Positions 29,242 through 40,790 of a stretch of DNA of 64,000 nt are shown here, piece after piece; position 1 is the stretch's first letter, and each line of letters starts with the position of its first letter. The notes beneath the pieces were generated by a model, which was given only the letters and a program-made list of their open reading frames with translations, was not told where the DNA came from and did not search any database. The position numbers and the translations under genes were made by a program. This stretch comes from Dirofilaria immitis (Eukaryota; Nematoda; Chromadorea; Rhabditida; Onchocercidae): assembly GCA_024305405.1 (NCBI GenBank), contig JAKNDB010000107.1, positions 2,232,001 through 2,296,000 on the forward strand. The letters run 5' to 3'.

Positions 29242-32200
29242 TCATTTCTCAATATCACCTTCGACAGCAAGTAATGAGTCTAATAATGCTCGCATAAAAC
29301 GATGGACATCGGTATAACTATTATATAAATGTACTGGTGTCACACGTATCACATCAGGATATCGTTTGTCCACCTAGAAAATGGAAAACTTTGGATCATT
29401 CTGCAAAAAAATTATATAAAAGGCCACTTTTTATACTTGGAAAATTTAAGAATAAATATCTGACATGAAGAAAAAAATTTCTTTTAACTTAACTTATAAT
29501 TTATATTAAACATACCGCTACACCCCTTCTAACTAATTCCTCATATACAAGTGATATATTAACGTTAAATTTCAACGAAAGCTGGCATCCACGTTGCTCT
29601 GGATCAGACGGTGTGATGATAGTACACATTACCTTTAATAACATTATCTTTAATAATGAAGTACATTTAATACACATTACCTATAATAATGAAGTGAATA
29701 AGAGGAAAGGAAAGATTGACCAAGTTAAAAATACAAGCATTTCTTTGTATGAAAAACAAATAAAAGTTCAAACGACTTAAAAAATCGATGCGCAATTACC
29801 TATGCCTACCTAATTTACGAAACATTTCGTAAAATAAAAAATTAACCTTTTTAGTTCTTCTATTCAACGAAGACGGGCTGAGGAAGTGGTTGATGAGGTA
29901 TTCCAAATAACCAGTAAGTAACATGGATTTTGTTCGTAAATCCTGCATTGTTGTTTTCGAAAGCACCTAAAATAAAAAACTAAAAATAAATAGCTGAAGT
30001 ATTTTTTGCTGATCTAAACCAAGTAATTATTCATTTACAAAACTACCTAATATTTATAGAGTTATTTCGAATACGCAAAGAATTAGTTTTGGTTCTGCAT
30101 AAAATATCAGAATAATATCTAAGATTGCGAGTGTTATTAATATTTTATCACCGAATGGATCAATTTATGCTAGAATAAAAGTTGAAAGCGATATTACCTC
30201 TAAAAAGCAATTAATGGAATCATAAGCATCATCGGTGGATTACTGATACGATAACCTGCTGCACCAGTATCCAAATCCAATTCTGGAACAAAATATTTTA
30301 TCAGTTGCATGATCAACTTGAATTACTTTAGGGTTGAGATAAAAATTCAGTTGAAATTTTGGTTAAAAGAATTTTCAATTCTCATCTTTATGGTATATCT
30401 AATCCGTAGATAGTCCAACAAGTGCACTGATCTGAATTGGTCGGAGGTTTTGACTATCGCGGTTAGGGATGTTACTGATTGGAGATTATCAAAATATGAT
30501 TGCGATAATACTTCGGGAGTTTCAAATAGATCGAGAATACCTTGTCGGATAAAACAAGATTCTGGATGAAACAAAGATAAATGTCACTAAATGTGAAACT
30601 AACGATTATCCATGATGAAACGTGTCTCTTTCTTATGTCCCCACCAACCAACCATCCTTTCACGCTTATCAGTTTCAAAACGATTATGCACGAAAAAGCC
30701 TCCAATACCACCGGCACCAGAAGAACTATACTTATAGGTACACCAACAAGCAAAATCAACATCCCATTCATGCAGCGATAAAGGAATATTTGCAAATGCA
30801 TGCGCTAAATTCCAACCAACAATACATCCCTAGAAATAGTTAACAGAAATCATATTCAGTTAATCAATTCATCCAATAATCCGACAATAAATTATAAGTT
30901 TAATGCCGTGATTTCATGATGAACATAAGCTAAGCAACATAAATTCTTTATAAATTCGAAACTATCGATAATTTTGGAAAGAAATATTTGAAACACCTGC
31001 CTTATCATGCCCAGCCTTGGTTATTTTCTTTATATCAAAGAGTTGACCCGTGTAATAATGAACAGCACTAAACCAAATTATCGCTATCGCATCACCTTGT
31101 TCTTCAATTAGCGCTACGATATCTTCGTTTCGAATACAGTCATCACCCTACAAAAGTAAATAAAATTTTTTAAAATGTTCCATTATTAAAGTAATAGTAA
31201 TCTAAGACGGATTTCGCAGCTTAAAAGAGATAGGTACATCATTTGTAATTCTCGATATTCGAATTGGAAGAACTATATTTACCCAATAAAAAAACAAAAA
31301 TAATATACATAAAACTCAAAAAGACTTTACAATAATCTTGCAGCGCATAAATGTATAAAAACTTACGGCTCGAGGTTGTATGCAGATTAAACTTTCTTCA
31401 ACAGTAAATCCTTTTAAACGAATTTGCGATTCGATGGCATAGTGATCTGAGGGGAATGCTTTTGATTCAATAAATATTTTATGGCGTTCCGGCGTAGGTT
31501 TATAAAAAGCTGCCTGCAACGAAAAATTTCCAGTTTATAATATCTATCACAACAAAAATATTTTTGGAAGAAGAATTCACAATTAAATACGGTAAAATAT
31601 AGAAATGGTCATTTAGGACTAAAAACGAGTTTGGGGTGAAATAAATTTTTCGAACGGATCCGGAATTTTTACTTCCGTTTAATTTTTTCATTCCAATTTA
31701 ATTGAAACTTACCAACAAAATGTGCAAATTAACGGTTAAGCTATTCATCAAAGCTACTTCGGTTCGCTGAGCTCCTACCAAGTTGGCAATACTATCTAGT
31801 ATCGATTCATCGCTTTGCGCCCATGCTAATGGTTCTTGTAAATGTCCAAAAACACCCCTAAAATTAGATCATCGCATAGAAAAAGAATAAAATGAAGCAA
31901 TGAAAATTTCATGTCAATTTCTTCCATTGGTCTAATTTTTCTTAAATTTTACAGAGAAATCACACTTTTCACTTCTCATTAAATTTCAACTTCGGCATCG
32001 GATCAAGAAAACGGCATGTGTTTAAAACAAAAGATTAGATATAAATCTGAAAACATCACATATAATTCAATAGATAGAGAGGTTTTTTTATGGACAATCT
32101 ATACTTACATGTTGGCCCATTTCTCAAGTTGTTCATTCATAAGACGTTTTGTACCTTTCGGCATTAATCCTAACGAATTACCACACATGTAGATAGCATC

Positions 32201-32679
32201 ATCATTAGCATTCACTAACAATAGGTCAACTGAAAAAATATATATATATACATATATAGCTTACCAATACTAGTGATTAGTACAGTGTGTACATTTTATG
32301 AGAATAGCATAAAATAGCTCTAATGAGATTAACAGAACATCTTAAGATTGTGGCAAAACTACTTGTCTAATTTTATTCGCTTTTCAATTTTTACTATCAT
32401 CTATTCAACTTTTTTTTTTTTTGGAGATTAGCCCTACAACATTCAAAGTATACGATTCATAAGCATGGAACTTATTATTTGATTTTAAAGTGCTCGGTTT
32501 GAAAATTTTCAATAAAATAAATCACCATATGGTAAAGTTCTCATTTTCGGATAAGCAAACTCATTGCGGAGAAATTTCAAGGGATCTGCATCATCCAATG
32601 CTTCTGCAAGATCGAATGAAGTAAGATCTGATATCCCGATATCATGAGCAACACGTTGTAAATGAATTTGGACTTCCAT
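29242..32679 (-). CDS. kynu-1: Kynureninase (L-kynurenine hydrolase), 10 exons
   Basis: A PLP enzyme that cleaves kynurenine or 3-hydroxykynurenine to (hydroxy)anthranilate plus alanine in tryptophan catabolism. Exons in transcript order: 32679-32526, 32229-32109, 31857-31713, 31513-31367, 31147-31001, 30829-30604, 30282-30198, 29966-29847, 29632-29516 (or starting at 29680), 29373-29242. Their sum gives about 464 residues, the usual animal length. Recognisable blocks are GNSLGL (exon 2), [11 protein letters not shown] (exon 3), [13 protein letters not shown] (exon 4), [11 protein letters not shown] (exon 5), GGxGGFF after the PLP lysine in CTYKYSSSG (Lys about 271, exon 6), GYRISNPP (exon 7) and RGCQLSL (exon 9). 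The ATG at 32679 gives an N-terminus that aligns with the family; a TTTTTAG acceptor 12 nt upstream suggests trans-splicing or one more exon. Oddities: exon 7 is one base short (frameshift), intron 5 begins with GC, and the Asp that helps bind PLP is Asn (about residue 245). Identity is very secure; functionality is less so. Confidence 0.95.
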
Positions 32680-32700
32680 TCGTTTACTCCTCTAAAAATA
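32680..32700 (-). promoter_or_regulatory. Acceptor-like site 12 nt before the kynureninase ATG (possible trans-splice site)
   Basis: Transcript-strand sequence reads TATTTTTAG then 12 nt then ATG. A good 3' splice site this close to a start, without an obvious upstream exon, is what a spliced-leader acceptor looks like in nematodes. The 12 nt are also open in frame, so a normal upstream exon is not excluded. Confidence 0.4.
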
Positions 32701-32836
32701 TAACAGAAATAAAGTTCCTACAAGAAAAAATTGTAAAAATTTCTGACGCAAGTATACATCAAATAGGATGCACTTCTAATATAAACTGATAGAGTAAAAA
32801 AATACAACGCTCCCAAAACGCAACATTAGTTCCCTT

Positions 32837-32858
32837 GGCTGAAATAATTATTTCAGCC
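32837..32858. promoter_or_regulatory. 22-bp perfect palindrome upstream of kynureninase
   Basis: GGCTGAAATAATTATTTCAGCC reads the same on both strands. It lies in the ~465-bp gap between the upstream gene's stop and the kynureninase ATG, about 160 bp before the start. It could be a dimeric transcription-factor site or a short RNA hairpin; function is inference. Confidence 0.4.
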
Positions 32859-33144
32859 AGTTAATTTATCATTGAATGCACTTCAACAAAATAAAAAAAA
32901 GCGGTGATATCCTGAGAATTAAGGTCAATATGGGAAATTAAAAACGTCCCTTTGTTTTGTGCTTTAGAATTAAAACTCTCAAAAGGTCAAATAACGAGTT
33001 CAGATTATTGAAAATTTACTAAAAAGCGGATAAAAAAGCATCAGTATAATATCAAGAATAGGTCCGGTGTGCAGTAAAATACTATTCAAAAAAATATCTG
33101 AAAAAATATACAAAAATAGTTAACCGAAGGCTTAAAAGGACATT

Positions 33145-35417
33145 CTATTTTTTCTTCAGATATGCCTGCATCGGAAAAAAGCGATTGTAACATCGAGAAT
33201 TCAAGTTTCCTATCTTCATCCATGCTTGTTCTCGGTTTTTTATCTCAATCGATTCATCCATATCACCATCAGCACTCATATTTTTAGCTTTTTGGAGCCC
33301 AATTTCTTTGAATCCTTCAAAATCAGTCAATTTCAAGTTATTTGATTGAAATGTGAGTGTAAAAACAAAAGAGTTTGAAATGTAATGAATCATTTCTCCC
33401 AAAAAAAAAAAAAAAAAGTGATATTTTAAGCATGCTAAAAACGACACTGTTGGTTAAACAAGATCATGTGATTAGCAAGTGATGAATTAAGTAGATTGAC
33501 GTATTAAAGTTTTCTTCAAAAAACCATACATCATTCGTTATTAGATCAGACAATATTGAAATCGCAAAAATTATAAACTTTACCTCCTGATGGAGTGAAA
33601 AGAAACTGCAGTCGTTCGGCGGTTTGCAAAAGATCACTAATAGAACAATTCCCTTCGCTTGATCCTGATGTTGAAGCAACATTGCTTGAATCATAACCTG
33701 ATGAAGCGGGATTTAGATTTTCTTCCAGTAATTTTTGCGTATGACGTCGCTTCCGGCTAATGACACGCTGCATTGAGCCAAGTTTTGGTAGACCTATAAG
33801 TTCGATATTAAAGAGATCGGCAAAGTATCGCATTCATAAATAAAATGGCTCAATTCTAGTTCATATTTAGTTAACGACGCATATCAACATTCGGAAATTA
33901 TAAAAAGGACTTGAAGGCAAAATGATATATTTAAGAAATGAGTCAATATTAATTTAGACTACTCTCGAAAAAAGTTTCCAATGGAAATAAGAATGAAATA
34001 TATATCAATCTTATTTAGCATTTTTTATTTAATGCTCATTAAACATGTATAAAAAAATACCTGAAGATCCAGCAAAGGAAGCCAAATGAACAGCTTCATG
34101 ATATAAAAATTTTGAACTATTTGCTGGATCTTCAGCAGCTGCATATAATCGTGCCTTCAGTATATCTGCGATAACTTTCAACGGATTTGGTGGATGCGAA
34201 TGTGCGCTATACATCTAAAAATAAATTTATATGACATTTAATAAAGAGATACTAATGCTGATATCTTGGATACACACAATGGTAACCTATTTGGGTTTGT
34301 CTGATACCGCCAATAGTACAGCTTCTATATCACAACAAGATGACTAAGCTAAATTTCTTCTAAACTACTTAAGCTTTTCATTGTAATGCTACTGAAATGC
34401 ATGAATCAGGTAATTTGTTGAATCGGAATATCCACCTGGTTTCAGTTCTCATTTACCTTTACAGTAATAAATGCCATCTTTTTGATTTACTAAGCTATTT
34501 GCAATATAAAGTCAGGGAAAGAAAAGGTAGTTCAAGAAGAAAATACTTGATTTTGAAAAATTGATGTTCATTTTGTTAATTTATCATTGATCAGTGAGAT
34601 GCCGTACAACTCTAGAACATGAATGGTTTCAAACCCAGTCGTTTGAATGGAAGAATGTTCAGGAGAACGTTGAACTTTACATCGAGGGAATCTTCGGTCA
34701 TCCGAACTCGACCACTACATTTGTAGCCCGGTTTTTGCTCATTTCACACCGCCATAATACATATTTCTGATGGCGCTTATCCAAATTATACAAGAATCCT
34801 TCATATGCCAATTTCTCGAAACCTTTTTTGAACGAAAAATTTGAACGTTTGAATCTGGTGTCATCTAAAGTTTATATCGTTTTTATAAATGAAAAAGAAT
34901 ATGAGAAAGCGATAATGTAGAATGATCGTATTTTTATCATTTCATTTCTTGCGATCAAAATTGATCTTTCAATATTCGAATATTTATTTTTATTATTATG
35001 TTAACAATTTTCACTTATAGCAAAATGTTTTCAAATTTTCTGACAATCTTTTTTTTTTTTTTATTAACTATAAATTCAATTTCAACTTTTTAAAAAATAA
35101 AAAAAAAGAAAAAACCTTCAACATGAAGCTTTCTACAATTCCAAATTTGGGTGAATCACTACCATTCTCCAAATTTGGTTCTTCCGTTTTACAAATTACA
35201 TTTGATTTTCCTCTGTTCACATCGATTCTATTCTCTTCCGATTCTATTATTTTCATTCCTTCAAGACTACTTAGATCAGTAGTAGTAGTAGTAGCAGCAG
35301 CAGCAGCAGCAGTTAAATCAGTCTCTTCCTGATCATTTTCATCCGATAGTTGTTTACATGTTGATGTTCCAACTAATTGCGACAATAAGTCCATATTACA
35401 ATTCCCTTCCCCACTCC
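33145..35417 (-). CDS. Unrecognised multi-exon gene, 3' part (low-complexity, probably nuclear or cytosolic)
   Basis: I do not recognise this protein. Supported exons in transcript order are 35417-35116, 34214-34061, 33793-33584 and a last exon ending with a stop at 33145. Reading phases agree across the first three junctions (0, then 1, then 1), and donors and acceptors are canonical. The first visible exon opens with an acceptor (TTTTTAG) and stays open upstream of its Met, so 5' exons probably lie above 35.42 kb. Visible content: an acidic segment with a six-Ala run and Thr run, a helical-looking stretch (PLKVIADILKARLYAAAEDP), a basic patch (RKRRH) followed by a Ser-rich segment, then SISDLLQTAERLQFLF. 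The last exon's acceptor is uncertain (33440, 33399 or 33319 region all keep the frame). It sits head-to-tail with kynureninase, with about 465 bp between this stop and that start. The Ala run and Ser-rich parts argue for a disordered regulatory protein, but that is inference. Confidence 0.6.
34061..34137 (-). repeat. Perfect 16-bp inverted repeat inside a coding exon, one arm abutting the splice donor
   Basis: The arm CTGAAGATCCAGCAAA at 34062-34077 is matched by its reverse complement at 34122-34137, both inside exon 34214-34061 of the unrecognised gene. On the transcript the 3' arm ends at the exon's last bases, directly before the GTATTT donor. Both arms are coding (EDPAN and FAGSSG). A 16-bp RNA stem with a ~44-nt loop could mask the donor. 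Confidence 0.8.
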
Positions 35418-35813
35418 CTAAAAATAAAATAAAACATAGAAATAAATAAAATTCTTTGTAAAAAAAAAAAAAAGGAAGTTAAAAATAGTAAGTTAAATAA
35501 AAGATATGTGATAATGAAAGCTTAAAGGAAGGATAAATGATAAAAAAAAAAGGCTGCTAGAACATTTAATAACTTTCCACCAAGCTTATTAATAAATGTC
35601 AAATTGTATCTAATAGATAATCGCTTATATTATATTTCTTACAATCGTTGAAATATAATTTAATATAAAAAAAAAAAAAAGAAAAGGAATGAAAATGCAA
35701 ATGCAAAATACAAAATGAAAATTAGCATATTAAGAAGGAATGTTTTAAAAATGATAATAAAAATTATAATAAAAAAAAAAAGAAAAGCAATATTATAGCA
35801 AAAATTTGAATTA

Positions 35814-36312
35814 TCGTTATCATTATCAATAAAATGTAAAATATTATTTGAATTATCGTTGTCATTATCAATAAAATGTAAAATATTATTTGAATTATCG
35901 TCATCATTATCAATAAAATGTAAAATATTATTTGAATTATCGTCATCATTATCAATAAAATGTAAAATATTGTTCGAATTATCGTCATCATCATCAATAA
36001 AATATAAAATATTATTTGAATTATCGTCATCATTATCAATAAAATGTAAAATATTATTTGAATCATCGTTGTCATTATCAATAAAATGTAAAATATTATT
36101 TGAATTATCGTCATCATTATCAATAAAATGTAAAATATTATTTGAATCATCGTTATCATTATCAATAAAATGTAAAATATTATTTGAATCGTTATCATTA
36201 TCAATAAAATGTAAAATATTATTTGAATTATCGTTATCATTATCAATAAAATGTAAAATATTATTTGAATTATCGTTATCATTATCAATAAAACGTAAAA
36301 TATTATTTGAAT
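35814..36312. repeat. Minisatellite with 42-bp units, 12 copies
   Basis: Unit 'gaattatcgttatcattatcaataaaatgtaaaatattattt' with GTC/GTT variants. The period is a multiple of 3, so a minus-strand frame of 260 codons (35660-36442) repeats NILHFIDNDNDNSN. It lies upstream of the unrecognised minus-strand gene, in what may be its first intron. I see no splice signals tying it in. Confidence 0.95.
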
Positions 36313-36535
36313 AATTAATTAAATGGAGAAACAAACAAAAATCATAGCAAAAGTGAGTGATAATTAAAGTGAGATAATTATATGGGAAAGAGTAAGTTAT
36401 CATTTCTTTCTTTGTCGCTACGTTTTTGAAATTTGTCAGCAAATTCCTTTTTTTTCTTTAATTCTCTGATATATACTTTTATCATTGAGAAAGTAAATGA
36501 AATAGGAAATTTCCAAAAGTTATCAAAAATGTTTG

Positions 36536-36682
36536 AAATTTAAAATGGATCATTGTGATATTATGATTTGATAAATATTTAATATATATTTTTTAAGAAA
36601 TTTAAAATGGATCATTGTGATATTATGATTTGATTAAATATTTAATATATATTTTTTAAGAAATTTAAAATGGATCATTGCC
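36536..36682. repeat. ~63-bp tandem duplication
   Basis: 'aatttaaaatggatcattgtgatattatgatttgat..aaatatttaatatatattttttaag' occurs twice plus a partial third copy. Confidence 0.9.
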
Positions 36683-36886
36683 AAGTTTTTTTTTTTTTTT
36701 CACATATATAAGTGAATTCAGTTTAATCAGCCAAGTAGATTTTTTTTTATTATATACAGATTTAGCCAAATTTATGGATTCGATTAAGTAAAGGTTAGCC
36801 AAGTTCATTCAACTACAATTTCCATACTTTATCATGAAGTAAAGCTATTTTAATATATGTTTATGAAGTAAATAGTGAAGGCTCAG

Positions 36887-36919
<33 letters not shown>

Positions 36920-37229
36920 GTGCGTGTTTATATTATATAATGATGACCTTTGTCATTTGAGAGAACGAATGACAGGTTATTTAAATAGCACATGATAAAA
37001 TGAATAAAGACGAAAAGATAGAAAAGATAGGAAAATTAGGACGACAAAAAGAAGGCACCAAAGAAAAAAATTTTAAAAGTAAATAATTTAAATATCATCG
37101 AGAAATACGAGAATGCCGTAAAATTGAATGTTACGAAATTTTTATCAAAGTTATGACGAAAGATCGTTGATAATAAGACATAAATATATGAATATGAAGC
37201 CATATAGATGAAAAGAGAGAAATACACAT

Positions 37230-37650
37230 AACACATTTATAATATAGCCCAGACAAGAAATTCAATTCAACTGCTGCTACCTCTGCCCTCGATTCGTGTT
37301 GATGGCCGTCAGTTGGTAATGCCGTCAGTTGGCGTCTAACTGTTATTCAATGAACTACTACATACAATTCGATGGAGTGCCGTATTGTCCTTCTCGATGA
37401 ATTTTTCCTCACTATTCTCTCTCTCTCTCTCTCCTCTTCTCTCTCTCTCTTTCTCTTTTTCTTTCTTCTCTACCATCCCTTCGTTTAACTCTTCAGCCAT
37501 CATTCTCTCCTCTCTCTCATCAGCGATATTTTGACAAATTTTAATAGTTTTCTACCTTTCCCGCACTCCTCATCTTTCCCGTTCCTCTTATATGATCGAT
37601 TTGCCGACATTGGACGAATGATCGGTCGTCAATCCAACTAACTATTCTCT
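37230..37650. promoter_or_regulatory. GC-elevated block, possible 5' region of the minus-strand gene
   Basis: Composition shifts away from the surrounding AT-rich DNA. It holds a (CT)n tract (37417-37455), a direct repeat GCCGTCAGTTGG (37306 and 37322), and on the minus strand a short open stretch (QLTALPTDGHQHESRAE) followed by GAG|GTAGCA. It could be a first exon or promoter of the gene at 33-35.4 kb, but I cannot connect the splice phases. Confidence 0.25.
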
Positions 37651-38342
37651 TCTCTTTCATTATTTATTTATTTCTTCCTTTATTCTATTTTCCTTTCTCT
37701 CCCATCTTATTTTGCCCAATAGTCATCAACTTTATCCTTATCCTTTTCACTTTATTATATTATTATATCTATACTTATGCTATAACATTCTTGTATAAAA
37801 TATTCAATTATTTTATTAGAAATGATTTTGCTTCTATTTCCCAGGAAATTATATACTTCAATTAATAATATTATTATTATCAGTATACTATACTTTACGT
37901 AAGTAAGTATTATCACGTATTTTAAACTTATCCTATGTTTATTATGATATTCTATTCCTATATTATTTAAATAAACGTATACATCGAGATTGCAAACTGT
38001 ATTATAGAAATAGCAATAATCATATACATATATTATTGATTAGTCAATTGATTAATAATCATTGTTTAATCATTTGATAATTAGTTATCAATTTGAGATT
38101 AATTAATTAATTAATTAGGAAGAAAGAGAATGACAAAATAATAATGATAATTTCAATAATGAAAATTTATTTTTATTCCTAAACAATGATTGTTTTTCAT
38201 CATATTGATAAAAGTAATTGAAATGAAAGATGCATGCAAACATATAACATGCAACATGCATGCATCTTTCCTGCAATATCATATCATACTTTTACGACTA
38301 TTTCAGGCATTTAAATGATATTGACAAACAAAAGATGACATA

Positions 38343-38625
38343 TTATGGCGAAGTAATTATCAATCACTGACATACTGTACTGAAGTAATCACTAACCATT
38401 GACACACTGTACCGAATGAATTATTAACCATTGACATACTGTACCGAAGTAATCATTAATCATTGACATACTATGCCGAAGTAATTACCAATTATTGACA
38501 TACTGTGCTTAAGTAATTACCAATCATTGACATACTATAACGAAAATAATTACCAATTGTTGACATACTGTATTGAAGTAATTACCAATTATTGATGTAC
38601 TGTACTGGGGTAATTATCAATCATC
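38343..38625. repeat. ~32-bp degenerate minisatellite, nine copies
   Basis: Unit 'gaagtaattaccaatcattgacatactgtacc' with substitutions. Confidence 0.95.
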
Positions 38626-39603
38626 TCAATAATTTTTAAAGTTCAAAAAGAAAAGAAGAATTTTGTTGTAAAAATTAAAAATTTTCATTTATATCATGTT
38701 TTTTTTTTTCAATTAGAATCAAGTTATTGAAATAAATGAAAATATTTTCGGTCTTCGAAATGAATAAATTTTAATCAAATTCGATAAACATATATTCTCG
38801 AATATTTATTAAAATGATTTAACATTTTCTTATCATATTATTATAATTACTATCTTAATGATTGTAACAAAATATCACTTACAATACTATTTCATATGAT
38901 ACAGATAGAAGAAGGGTAATCATATCTTTTAACTAGTATAATGTGAAAATGATTCACAATTCGACAATACATCTTTCCTGCTCTCGAAAAAAAAAAAACA
39001 AAAAAAAAAGAAAAGGAAATTAAAAATAATTTTGTGTACAATGAAAAAAAAAAAAATGCAGTTTTATATCATTGAACAAGCATTGCGAATTGCTAGAAGT
39101 TTGATTTCTTATTACTTAAATATAAACATTATCAACATTTTATATGCTTAAAAATTTATCATATCAATTGATAGTAAATAAATAAAAGAATTTATTAGAA
39201 TTAATTTTATAATATAAACAAAGACATATAAATGATTAACGTTTAAGCATGATAATATGAATTCAAGATATCTATCAAGAAATGCAATAACAATGATAAT
39301 AATAATAATAATCATAATCATAATTGTTATATTACATAAGCATGACATTTTATAAGACCGGTTTGATAAATTGACAAATGAAAAGCAAATGGGTAAACAA
39401 TATACTGAGAGAAAATTTACACTAAAATTCTTTTACCAATAATTACATTCATTTTTATAAATTTAAAAACATTTTTATAGTATGATGTGATGTTTTGGTA
39501 TTATTCAATAATTTGTTTATTCGAATATATTGTAATCATTTACCGTAATATATTGCAATATAATTGTCATATGACAATAATAGCAATTATTAAAATTTAC
39601 AAT

Positions 39604-39770
39604 ATGGTTATTGAAATTATGTAATTATTATTTACCTTCTATATATATATATATACAAACAAACTCTCATGCGTAAATAATAATTATTAACTAATCATTT
39701 ATCTTATATATATATATATATACAAACAAACACTCATGCTCAAATAGCAATTATTAACTGATTCATTTGC
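39604..39770. repeat. ~75-bp tandem duplication with (TA)n
   Basis: 'atatatatatatacaaacaaac(t/a)ctcatgc..aaata..aattattaact' appears at 39640 and 39710. Confidence 0.8.
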
Positions 39771-39777
39771 AAATATT

Positions 39778-40242
39778 CCATTATTTCAATGTATTCATTA
39801 ACTCATGGAATATAAATTCTTGCTATCTATCTGAGAAGAATCTGGAATCAATTAACTAAATTCAATGTTACTATTTCGATGTATCCATAAACTGAAGAAT
39901 ATAAATTCTTGCTGTCTATCTGAGAAGGATCTTGAATCAATTAACTAAATTCAATGTTACTATTTCAATGTATCCATAAACTGAAGAATATAAATTCTTG
40001 CTGTCTATCTGAGAAGGATCTTGAATCAATTAACTAAATTCAATGTTACTATTTCAATGTATCCATAAACTGAAGAATATAAATTCTTGCTGTCTATCTG
40101 AGAATGATCTTGAATCAATTAACTAAATTCAATGTTACTATTTCAATATATTGATTAACTCATGGAATATAAATTCTTGCTATCTATCTGAGAAGGATTT
40201 TGAATCAATTAATTAAATTCAGTATTACTATTTCATCATTAT
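39778..40242. repeat. Minisatellite with 89-bp units, about five copies
   Basis: Unit 'tatccataaactgaagaatataaattcttgctgtctatctgagaaggatcttgaatc..'; inner copies are nearly identical, outer copies diverged. Confidence 0.95.
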
Positions 40243-40687
40243 ATCTTTATCATATACATAGTCTTATTGGATTCGTCAAAATGAACATAACATGGAGTAA
40301 TAATAATATCGAGCATTGAAATATTTCAGTACAATTATATTTTTATGAATAATTTTCTTTTTTGAAATAAATAATAAAATAAAAGTGTTTTAAAACTTTT
40401 GAGAAAAAAAACGACGATTATATCATTCATTTATAAATATTAATATTTGATTCAAAAAAATAATAAGAAGAAGAAGATGATGAAGAATTCAATAATAAAC
40501 AATATTCTACTTGTGTTAATTGATTAATTTGAATGATTTTTTGATTGATCATAAACATTGATCAATTTAGACATTTTTTATATCGCATATTCATCTTTCA
40601 TATTCTTTATTTGTAATTGAATTTGAAATATAATTTTGAAATTTCAGTTAAAGACTTTTTCGTTGTAATAAATAATAAAATGTAAGT

Positions 40688-40728
40688 TAATAATAATAAT
40701 AATAATAATGATAATAATAATAATAATG

Positions 40729-40788
<60 letters not shown>

Positions 40789-40790
40789 GT
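40688..40790. repeat. (AAT)n microsatellite
   Basis: About 33 AAT/GAT units. Confidence 0.97.

Noticed and set aside
30283..30603. 75- and 109-codon minus-strand frames between kynureninase exons 6 and 7
   Set aside because: Partly the shadow of exon 6 and partly intron; homology shows exon 6 splices to 30282.
30581..30843. Plus-strand frames of 66 and 73 codons
   Set aside because: Antisense shadow of kynureninase exon 6.
35660..36442. 260-codon minus-strand protein
   Set aside because: Repeat-driven; flanks are low-complexity Phe/Ile and no splice or start context supports it. Kept only as a finding about in-frame periods.
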